Shown in pieces: positions 6,065 through 12,308 of a DNA stretch of 12,308 nucleotides. A program made the translations under genes and the position numbers. This DNA is from an uncultured Collinsella sp. (GTDB lineage: Bacteria > Actinomycetota > Coriobacteriia > Coriobacteriales > Coriobacteriaceae): assembly GCA_937937835.1 (NCBI GenBank), contig CALDBJ010000121.1:1-12308 (forward strand). Reading direction: 5' to 3'. The notes beneath the pieces are model-generated. The model made no database searches, was not told the DNA's origin, and saw only the letters and a list, made by a program, of their open reading frames with translations. The number at the start of each line of letters is the position of its first letter. Positions within the stretch are counted from its first letter, which is position 1.

Positions 6065-7576
6065 CTAGTAGCTATCGTACGAATTGTCGGTAGAATCGGT
6101 GGGTGTCTGACCGTCAGTTGCGGTATCGGCGCCATCCGTGGACTGGGCATCGGTACCGTCGGTGGTATCGGTACCATCGGTGGTGTCGGTACCATCAGAA
6201 CTTTCACCATTCTCGGAATCAGACGTCTCCTTCTTGGGAACGGTGATCGTCACGCGCGCCACGCCCGAGGTCTTGGTATCGTAACGGACCTTTTCACCGT
6301 TCTTGGTAACGGTGACATCGGAAGGCTTGGACGTGGTGATCTCGATCGAGGACTCGGGCGTATACTCCTGCTCAAAGGGGCCAGTCGCCTGGGCGCCATA
6401 GACCGACTTGCCGTCGACCTTGACCTCAATCCACGCGGTCTTTCCCTTGGCAACGGAGACCTTGACCTTCGTGACCTCGCTCTCTTCCTTCTTGGCCGTC
6501 GTCTTGGTAGCGTCCGAATCAGTCGACTCATCCGTCGCCTCATCGGTGTCTTCGTCCTCGTCGACCGTTTCGGTCTTCTTAGAAGACTTCTTAGTCGTCG
6601 TCTTGGTGGCAGCGGGCGTCTCGGGCGTGGTCTCGGGCGTCGAAGATGCGCAGCCGCGCAGAAGCACCACGATGAGCACAATCAGCAGCAATGCCACGGC
6701 GCCGATGCCGGCGTAGACGATACGCGGATCGAGCCCGTTGTTTTGAGGAGTACGGGATCCGCCGCGTCCACGACCGGAACTGCTGCGGCCGCCTCCCTGA
6801 GGCATACGACCGCGATTGCTATCGGAACGGCCGCGATAGCCGCCCTGGCCCTGAAGGCTGCGCTGACCCGAGCGGGGCGCAAGTTCACCGCGGCCTTGAT
6901 AGCCACGCTGGCCCGAACGCGGAGCCGAAGAGCGCTGGTCATACGGCTGTGATTGAGAGCGAAGACGCGGCGTCACCTGCGTGGCATCGGCGTCCGCATA
7001 GCCACCGCGAGAGCGTCCGGTAGAGACACCACGGCAACCGCGATCGGAATAGCCGCCGTCGCCGTAGCCGGCACGAGGGTCACGCGCCACGCCACGGGCA
7101 GCGGGAAGTGCGCGGTCCTCGGGCATCGGCGTACTGCGGAACCGGTCACGCTGCAAGCGAATCTCCTCGCCCGAACCCGTCTCGGTAATATAACCGGCCT
7201 GCTGAGGACGCTGTCCATAGCGGGTCGAACGACCGCCCTGAACCATCAGAAAACGCCCGTTATCGACCGAGGAACGCGAATTAACGTAGCCGGCGGCGTC
7301 CTGAAAACGACCGCCCTGCTGCGACGTCTCGCGTTCGTATGCCATCAGGTCGTCAAAGTAGGCATTGACGACCTCGCGCGGATTGAGGCCCAAAAAGCGA
7401 GCATAGCTCGAAATCATGCCCTGCGCATAGCCGCGCGGCGGCATCGAAGCAAAGTTACCAGTCTCGAAAAACTCGATGATCTGCGGCCTGATTTTGATGG
7501 TGTTGGCGACCTGCTGAATGGATAGGCCCATTCGGCGACGCTGCTCGAGCAGCATGTCACCAAAGCGTGCGGCCAT
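6065..7576 (-). CDS. rodZ: RodZ-like membrane protein: HTH, Arg/Gly-rich linker, TM, C-terminal beta domain
   Basis: RodZ-type proteins are membrane-anchored and link cell-shape machinery to the envelope. The product has 503 residues. Residues 3-78 form an HTH_25-type domain (GDMLLEQRRRMGLSIQQVAN, then PPRGYAQGMISSYARFLGLN, typical of RodZ). Residues about 80-280 are a disordered, Arg/Gly/Gln/Ser-rich linker. A single membrane segment spans 286-308, followed by an acidic Thr/Asp/Lys-rich stretch (310-368), a probable DUF4115 beta domain (369-448, AWIEVKVDGKSVYG) and a Thr/Asp/Gly-rich tail. The ATG overlaps the ftsK stop codon by one base (TGATG), with GGAGG six nucleotides upstream inside ftsK. 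RodZ normally works with MreB; none is visible here, so function beyond envelope anchoring is inferred. The cytoplasmic linker is unusually long. Confidence 0.85.
   Translation of the reverse strand: MAARFGDMLLEQRRRMGLSIQQVANTIKIRPQIIEFFETGNFASMPPRGYAQGMISSYARFLGLNPREVVNAYFDDLMAYERETSQQGGRFQDAAGYVNSRSSVDNGRFLMVQGGRSTRYGQRPQQAGYITETGSGEEIRLQRDRFRSTPMPEDRALPAARGVARDPRAGYGDGGYSDRGCRGVSTGRSRGGYADADATQVTPRLRSQSQPYDQRSSAPRSGQRGYQGRGELAPRSGQRSLQGQGGYRGRSDSNRGRMPQGGGRSSSGRGRGGSRTPQNNGLDPRIVYAGIGAVALLLIVLIVVLLRGCASSTPETTPETPAATKTTTKKSSKKTETVDEDEDTDEATDESTDSDATKTTAKKEESEVTKVKVSVAKGKTAWIEVKVDGKSVYGAQATGPFEQEYTPESSIEITTSKPSDVTVTKNGEKVRYDTKTSGVARVTITVPKKETSDSENGESSDGTDTTDGTDTTDGTDAQSTDGADTATDGQTPTDSTDNSYDSY
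6143..6196 (-). repeat. Three 18-bp in-frame tandem units near the rodZ 3' end
   Basis: Three consecutive 18-bp units encode DGTDTT, DGTDTT and DGTDAQ (residues 461-478 of the RodZ-like protein). The first two differ by one synonymous base. As the unit is a multiple of three, copy-number change would lengthen or shorten the tail without a frameshift. Confidence 0.75.
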
Positions 7577-10356
7577 CAGAATCCTCCAAACTCACGATCT
7601 TCACGTGCCATCTCGGCGTCGACAGATTCCAGCGCGGCAAGCCCCTCCTCGTCCAACAGGACCTCGCGCGGCTTGGAACCGTCGGGCGGGCCGACGACAC
7701 CCTTTTCTTCCAGCATATCCATAATACGCCCGGCACGCGCATAGCCAACCTTCAGACGACGTTGCAGGCCAGATGTGGAGCCAAGCTGCGATTCCACCAC
7801 AATATGGGCGGCTTCCCAAATGAGCGGATCATCGTCTTGCGGCTCGGCGACTCCGGTACGGACAATGCCGCCGCCACCCGCCATGGACATGGAAGCGGGC
7901 GCCACGGCAGACAGGATCTCCTCGTGGTAGTCGGGCTCGCTCTGCGACTTGACAAACTCGACAATCTCGTTGATTTCGTCGTCCGAGACAAAGCAGCCCT
8001 GGATACGGCGAGGCTTGCCCCAGTCGACCTTGGAGAACAGCATGTCGCCCAAACCGGTAAGCTTTTCGGCACCCATCTGGTCGATAATGACGCGCGAGTC
8101 GATGCCCGTGGCGACGTTAAAGGCGATGCGGTTAGTGATGTTGGCCTTGATGAGGCCCGTCACCACGTTGGAGCTGGGGCGCTGCGTAGCCACGATAAGG
8201 TGAATACCGGCGGCACGGCCCAGCTGGGCGATACGAACGATCGAGGCCTCGACATCCTTACCGGCAACCATCATCAGATCCGAGAGCTCGTCAATGATGA
8301 TGACCAGGTAGGGCATCTTTTGCGGCGGGTTGTCGTAATGCTCAAACTCGCCGGCGGCCTGCTTTTCGTTGTAGGTCGAGATCTTACGCACGTTGAGACG
8401 CTCGAAGACCTTCAGGCGACGCTCCATCTCGGACACGGCCCATTGCAGAGCGCTCGCGGCCTGCTTGGGCTCGGTCACTACAGGCACGTAAAGATGCGGC
8501 AGACCGTTATAGCCCGCAAGCTCGACGCGCTTGGGGTCGACCATGATCAGGCGAACGTCCTCGGGAAGGGCGCGCATGAGCAAGGTCGTGATGATGGAGT
8601 TGATCATGACCGACTTACCGGAACCCGTGGTACCGGCGATCAGCAGGTGGGGCATCTTGGCAAGGTCGGCGACGACCGGCGTACCCTCGGCATCTCGACC
8701 GATGGCGAGCTCGAGCGGACCGCCCTTCACATAGGGAAGCACGTCGCCCAGGTTGACGTTCTGGCGCTTGCGATTGGGGATCTCGATACCCACAAGCGAG
8801 GTGCCGGGGATCGGGGCAAAGATACGCACCGACTGGGCAGCAAGCGATAGCGCGATATCGTCCTCGAGGCTCGAAATCTTGCTCACGCGCTCGCCCTCGC
8901 CAGGTTGCAGCTTAAAGGTCGTCACCGTGGGGCCGGCGATCCAGCCGACCACGCGGGCTCTACGACCAAACTCCAGCAAGGTGGACTGAAGCGACTCGGC
9001 AGTCTGTTCCAGCTCCTTGTCAGAAGACGCGGAGGAAGCCGACTGCGGGTTGGCATGCAGAATCTCAAGTGGCGGAAGTTTGAGGCCGTCCTCTTCTTCG
9101 CCCTCGCTATCTGCGGCGCCGCCGTCCGCTCCCCCATCGCTAGCCGCAGCCGATTCGACAGCACTCAAGGCAGGCGCATCGGCAACCTTGGGATGCTTCA
9201 AGAAATCGGGGATCTGAGGTGCTGCCGAGACAGGATTCACGGCAAACGGCGGCTCGGACTCGTCGATCTTATCGGGGTCGTCTTCCATCGAAAGCTGACC
9301 GGTTACCTGGTCGCGCTTTGCATGGCGACGCGGCAGCAAAGTTGTCTTTGCGGTCTCAATCGGAGCCTCGTCGTCCTCGTCATCGCCCTCGGTGAGCTCA
9401 ATCTCGCTCTCGGACCAAGACGGGTCGGGCTCACTCGTATTGAGTTTGGGCGCAGCCTTGCCCTTCTTGGCATGGCGGCGCGGTAGCAGCGTTGTCTTGG
9501 CCCGCTCGGCCTCCACGGCCTCAGACACGTCGACAAACGGATCTTCGTCCACGTCCTCATCGTCCAGAATCGGATCGACTTCGCTACCCATAACCGTAGT
9601 CACGTCCGCATCGGAGCCCTTTTGACGAAGAATGCTCAGATGCGGACTGGCGACACCAGGCACCGACAGGGCCTCATCGTCACCCCACGGACTCGCGTTG
9701 ACGTCGGCACGACGGCGCTCGGCAAAATCTGCCGCACGGTCGCGGGCAGAGCGCAAAACGCCGCCCACCGAAAAGCCGATGATGACCAGGCCCACGACGA
9801 CAAGGCCCAACAGGACCACCATCGCGATAGGCTTACCCAGGGCATTCTGCAGCGCACTCGCAATAAACGCACCAATGTAGCCACCCGAGGCGGACAGATT
9901 TTGCGGCGTGAACATAAGGTCGCACGAGTCGCTCGTACCTGGCACCATCAACGAAAGAATGGAGACGACGGCGATAAAGACCACGGCGCCGCCCGCAACA
10001 GAGCGCGCGTTGAGCGGCGAGTCCTCGCCTAAAAAGAGCGTGGCGGCAAACAGCAAAATGACGATCGGCAGCACGTAGGCGCCCAGACCAAAGCCTAAGT
10101 GGTAGAAACCGGCAACCGCAGCCGTAACGGGCGCAGTCGCCGGCGAAATCACGGCAATAAAGGACGCAATCGCCAAAACAGCAATGACCACGCCGGCGAT
10201 ATCGCGGTTGGCCGAGGGCTCGACCAAGGGCTCGAAATCATCGAACTCGGACTCGTGGCCCTTATTGGCACGCAGATGGGAACCGGCACCCTTAGCAGAT
10301 GCCGGTTGGTTGTTGGCCTTATTGCCTTTGGCGTTTTGTGCAGATCCGCGCGCCAA
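7576..10356 (-). CDS. ftsK: FtsK/SpoIIIE family DNA translocase
   Basis: This septum-anchored ATPase pumps DNA to finish chromosome segregation at division. The product has 926 residues. The N-terminal part has four likely membrane segments (about 53-72, 92-110, 118-139 and 176-198). Residues 205-445 are an acidic, low-complexity linker carrying a duplicated AKTTLLPRRHAK motif. The motor domain spans about 450-815: FGRRARVVGWIAGPTVT, Walker A GTTGSGKS (575-582), MVDPKRVEL, Walker B YLVIIIDE (683-690) and ATQRPSSNVVTG. The gamma domain that reads orienting DNA sequences fills 840-915 (ESQLGSTSGLQRRLKVGYAR). The start is a TTG at 10354-10356, one base after the rnj stop; GGAGG six nucleotides upstream lies in the last rnj codons, so translation is probably coupled. 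It overlaps the next start by one base. Confidence 0.95.
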   Translation of the reverse strand: MARGSAQNAKGNKANNQPASAKGAGSHLRANKGHESEFDDFEPLVEPSANRDIAGVVIAVLAIASFIAVISPATAPVTAAVAGFYHLGFGLGAYVLPIVILLFAATLFLGEDSPLNARSVAGGAVVFIAVVSILSLMVPGTSDSCDLMFTPQNLSASGGYIGAFIASALQNALGKPIAMVVLLGLVVVGLVIIGFSVGGVLRSARDRAADFAERRRADVNASPWGDDEALSVPGVASPHLSILRQKGSDADVTTVMGSEVDPILDDEDVDEDPFVDVSEAVEAERAKTTLLPRRHAKKGKAAPKLNTSEPDPSWSESEIELTEGDDEDDEAPIETAKTTLLPRRHAKRDQVTGQLSMEDDPDKIDESEPPFAVNPVSAAPQIPDFLKHPKVADAPALSAVESAAASDGGADGGAADSEGEEEDGLKLPPLEILHANPQSASSASSDKELEQTAESLQSTLLEFGRRARVVGWIAGPTVTTFKLQPGEGERVSKISSLEDDIALSLAAQSVRIFAPIPGTSLVGIEIPNRKRQNVNLGDVLPYVKGGPLELAIGRDAEGTPVVADLAKMPHLLIAGTTGSGKSVMINSIITTLLMRALPEDVRLIMVDPKRVELAGYNGLPHLYVPVVTEPKQAASALQWAVSEMERRLKVFERLNVRKISTYNEKQAAGEFEHYDNPPQKMPYLVIIIDELSDLMMVAGKDVEASIVRIAQLGRAAGIHLIVATQRPSSNVVTGLIKANITNRIAFNVATGIDSRVIIDQMGAEKLTGLGDMLFSKVDWGKPRRIQGCFVSDDEINEIVEFVKSQSEPDYHEEILSAVAPASMSMAGGGGIVRTGVAEPQDDDPLIWEAAHIVVESQLGSTSGLQRRLKVGYARAGRIMDMLEEKGVVGPPDGSKPREVLLDEEGLAALESVDAEMAREDREFGGF
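9316..9351 (-). repeat. Second copy of the AKTTLLPRRHAK linker motif in ftsK
   Basis: Residues 336-347 of FtsK read AKTTLLPRRHAK, identical to residues 286-297. The two DNA copies differ at 6 of 36 bases, all synonymous. A basic residue follows each copy (K or R). Confidence 0.85.
9466..9501 (-). repeat. First copy of the AKTTLLPRRHAK linker motif in ftsK
   Basis: Residues 286-297 of FtsK form a basic, partly hydrophobic motif within an otherwise acidic, disordered linker. The second copy begins exactly 50 residues later. The flanking sequence between the copies is not repeated. Confidence 0.85.
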
Positions 10357-10357
10357 A

Positions 10358-12028
10358 CTAAACCTCCATGACGACCGGGATGATCATCGGACGAGTGCGC
10401 GTACGGCTCCAGATAAAGTTGGAGAGCGAGTCGCGCACGGCCTTGCGAATGGCATCGGAACCGCTGCTCGTAAAGCTGAACTTGCCCTTCTCTATCGTCT
10501 TCATGATGGACGCGGAGGCATCCTCGGAGAACTGGTCGTCGATGGCAAACGAGACGCCGCGGCCCGAGAACTCGATGGCCTCGATCTTCTTGTGCTTGAG
10601 CGAGACGATGGCAACAGCGGTAACCATACCGTCGTTGGCGAGCTTCTGGCGATCGCGCAAGACGATGGGGTCGGTATCGCCGATACGCAGGCCGTCGACG
10701 TAGACGACACCGGACTCGACGGGCGTACCGCGCTTGACAATACCGCCGCGCATCTCGAGCGTGTCGCCGTTATCGAGAATAAAGATATGATCGTCCTTGA
10801 TGCCCATCTTGCGGGCCAGCTGGGCATGGGCGCGCAGATGCACGGCCTCACCGTGAACCGGCATAAAGTACGTGGGTTTGGCCATGGCCATCAGGAGCTT
10901 GAGCTCCTCCTGGCTGCCGTGGCCCGAGACGTGGACGAGAGCGCGGTTCTTATCCCACACGTCGCAGCCGAGCTTGGCCAGGCTGTTGACGACCTGCTGG
11001 ACGGCTTTCTCATTGCCGGGAACAGGAGTTGCCGAGAGGATAACGGTATCGCCCTCATGGATGGAGAGCGTCTTGTGCTCGCCATTGGCCATGCGGGACA
11101 GGGCCGACAGCGGCTCGCCCTGCGAACCGGTGCACATGACGACAATCTTGTCGTCGGGCAGGTTATCAATGTCGAAGGCATCGATGATATCGGCATCGTC
11201 GATGTTGAGGTAGCCCAGCTCACGCGCCACGCGGGTGTTAGTGAGCATGGAGCGACCGGTCACAACGACCTTACGGCCGCACTTGCGGGCAGCATCGCAG
11301 ATCTGCTGCAAACGATGGATGTGGCTCGAGAACGACGCGACGAACACGCGGCCCGGAGCATTCTTGATGGCATGCAGCAGGTTGGGACCAACCTCGGCCT
11401 CGGACTTGGTAAAGCCCGGAACCGTGGCGTTGGTGGAGTCGGAAAGCAGCAGGTCGATGCCCTGCTTGGCAAAGCGGCTGATAGCGGCATAGTCGGGCGT
11501 GACACCATCGATGGGCGTCTGGTCGAGCTTAAAGTCGCCGGTGTGCATAACGGTGCCCTGATTGGTGCGGATGAACACGCCCAGAGCGCCGGGGATAGAG
11601 TGCGTCATCGAGAAGAAATCGAGCGAGATGCCGCCGAGGTTGACATGGCTGCCACCCTTGACCTCGCGGAACTTGGGTGCGCGGATGCGGAACTCAGAAA
11701 GCTTGCCCTCGATAAAGCCAAGCGTCAGCTTGCTCGAGAAGATGGGCACCTTATTGTTGAGGTCCTGCAGCAGATACGGAAGCGAACCGGTGTGGTCCTC
11801 GTGGCCGTGGGTGACGACGATACCGCGAAGCTTCTCCTCGTTCTCCAGAACATAAGTGTAGTCGGGAAGCACCAGGTCGATACCGGGCTGGGAGTCATCC
11901 GGGAACATGAGACCGGCATCGACGAGCACCATGTCGTCGCCGCACTCGAAGACCGTCATGTTCTTACCGATGCCGTCAAGGCCGCCGAGCGGAATGATCT
12001 TCAAGGGAGATGATTTTTTAGCTGCCAT
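10358..12028 (-). CDS. rnj: Ribonuclease J
   Basis: RNase J is a metallo-beta-lactamase/beta-CASP enzyme with 5'-3' exonuclease and endonuclease activity in mRNA decay and rRNA processing. The product has 556 residues, the usual family length. Metal-binding motifs are HGHEDH (74-79), H143 in MTHS, D165 in HTGDFKLD and H392 in PVHGE. Beta-CASP signatures are DSTNATVPGFTKSE, FSSHIHRL, CTGSQGEPLSAL (299-310) and VHVSGHGSQEE (366-376). I chose the ATG at 12026-12028; the open frame continues upstream to 12181, but that part has no RNase J similarity and is not needed for length. AAAGGA lies 14 nt upstream, further than usual. It is the first visible gene of the operon, with ftsK starting one base after its stop. 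In many actinobacteria dapA precedes it, outside this window. Confidence 0.95.
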   Translation of the reverse strand: MAAKKSSPLKIIPLGGLDGIGKNMTVFECGDDMVLVDAGLMFPDDSQPGIDLVLPDYTYVLENEEKLRGIVVTHGHEDHTGSLPYLLQDLNNKVPIFSSKLTLGFIEGKLSEFRIRAPKFREVKGGSHVNLGGISLDFFSMTHSIPGALGVFIRTNQGTVMHTGDFKLDQTPIDGVTPDYAAISRFAKQGIDLLLSDSTNATVPGFTKSEAEVGPNLLHAIKNAPGRVFVASFSSHIHRLQQICDAARKCGRKVVVTGRSMLTNTRVARELGYLNIDDADIIDAFDIDNLPDDKIVVMCTGSQGEPLSALSRMANGEHKTLSIHEGDTVILSATPVPGNEKAVQQVVNSLAKLGCDVWDKNRALVHVSGHGSQEELKLLMAMAKPTYFMPVHGEAVHLRAHAQLARKMGIKDDHIFILDNGDTLEMRGGIVKRGTPVESGVVYVDGLRIGDTDPIVLRDRQKLANDGMVTAVAIVSLKHKKIEAIEFSGRGVSFAIDDQFSEDASASIMKTIEKGKFSFTSSGSDAIRKAVRDSLSNFIWSRTRTRPMIIPVVMEV

Positions 12029-12271
12029 AGGTGAGTGTTGTTTCCTTTCTTCGAAACGGGTCTGAAACAACCGACGGGGCGCTTCTGGCAAACCGACCGC
12101 CGGGAACGTACAAACAAGCATCACAGAGTCGATGCAATAACCACAGTATGATACCCATTTGCCCACCAACAGACCACCCATGCATCAAAGCCCCATCTGA
12201 ACTGGTCTATCCCGCCGGTCTGGGGCCATCGGGGCCGGGGCGGGTTAAGTTTGCTGCTCTACAGTCCTGCT
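12029..12271 (-). other. Leader and intergenic region upstream of rnj
   Basis: This stretch holds no gene I can support. On the minus strand I see a GC-rich part (about 12200-12245, with GGCCCC repeated after three bases) and a weak 5-bp inverted repeat GCATC/GATGC at 12119-12136 followed by TTGTTTGT. I could not find a -35/-10 pair with acceptable spacing. TATCAT and CATACT near 12149-12156 lack a matching -35 box. The operon promoter may be here in a form I cannot recognise, or upstream of the window. Confidence 0.4.
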
Positions 12272-12277
12272 CACGAC

Positions 12278-12300
12278 GGAGGCCACATTAAGTGGCCTCC
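12278..12300. terminator. Strong hairpin at the right edge, probable terminator
   Basis: GGAGGCCAC and GTGGCCTCC form a perfect 9-bp inverted repeat around a 5-nt loop (ATTAA on the plus strand). An outer pair, CACGA (12272-12276) and TCGTG (12304-12308), extends it past a small internal loop right to the window edge. There is no clear T-run on either side within the window, so direction and termination strength are uncertain. It probably ends the gene upstream of rnj on the minus strand or a convergent plus-strand gene outside the window. Confidence 0.5.
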
Positions 12301-12308
12301 TGTTCGTG

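Noticed and set aside
3027..6068. A 1013-residue open frame on the plus strand opposite cinA, pgsA, rimO and yajQ
   Set aside because: It is antisense to four well-supported genes. Its composition (many H, R, G, D and L in low-complexity runs) is that of a mirrored GC-rich gene, and it shows no domain motif. Long antisense frames are common in GC-rich genomes.
10184..12013. A 609-residue open frame on the plus strand opposite rnj
   Set aside because: It is a shadow of rnj with no recognisable motif; the minus-strand frame has all the RNase J signatures.
12029..12181. An N-terminal extension of RNase J by 51 residues
   Set aside because: The extra residues (starting MGGLLVGKWV) have no family similarity, and the ATG at 12028 gives the normal 556-residue length.

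Overview
This window looks like a chromosomal core region of a high-GC Gram-positive bacterium. My best guess is a Coriobacteriia member such as Collinsella. This rests on overall protein character, on RNase Y and RNase J occurring together in a GC-rich genome, and on the gene order; it is inference, not a database match. Every gene I can support is on the minus strand, so the window reads right to left. There are no tRNA or rRNA genes, insertion sequences, CRISPR arrays or prophage genes.

In transcription order (right to left) the first block is rnj (RNase J), ftsK/spoIIIE (DNA translocase), rodZ-like (membrane-anchored HTH protein), yajQ (nucleotide-binding protein), rimO (ribosomal S12 methylthiotransferase), pgsA (phosphatidylglycerophosphate synthase) and cinA/pncC (NMN amidohydrolase). 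The genes are separated by 1 to 27 nt or overlap by one base, and no terminator is visible between them, so they look like one operon. It ends at a strong hairpin (2942-2965) just after cinA. The layout resembles the classic Firmicutes/Actinobacteria order spoIIIE-rodZ-pgsA-cinA-recA-rny, with rimO and yajQ included.

Next come recA and recX, 11 nt apart. recA has its own promoter (TTGACC, 17 bp, TATTAT) with a perfect CGAAC-N4-GTTCG palindrome, a Gram-positive LexA box, between -35 and -10. Upstream of that promoter is an unexplained array of five ACCAAA-type motifs about 11 bp apart, one per helical turn. Then a near-consensus promoter (TTGACA, 17 bp, TACGAT) drives a roughly 160-nt structured leader and rny (RNase Y), which is cut by the left edge of the window.

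The window therefore groups RNA decay (RNase J and RNase Y at the two ends), chromosome segregation and cell shape (FtsK, RodZ), membrane lipid synthesis (PgsA), ribosome modification (RimO) and recombination/SOS (RecA, RecX). I did not find a new multi-gene system. The most interesting material is regulatory or at the level of linkers: the phased array before recA, the rny leader with a wobble-paired GNRA hairpin, and a 12-residue motif repeated exactly 50 residues apart in the FtsK linker.
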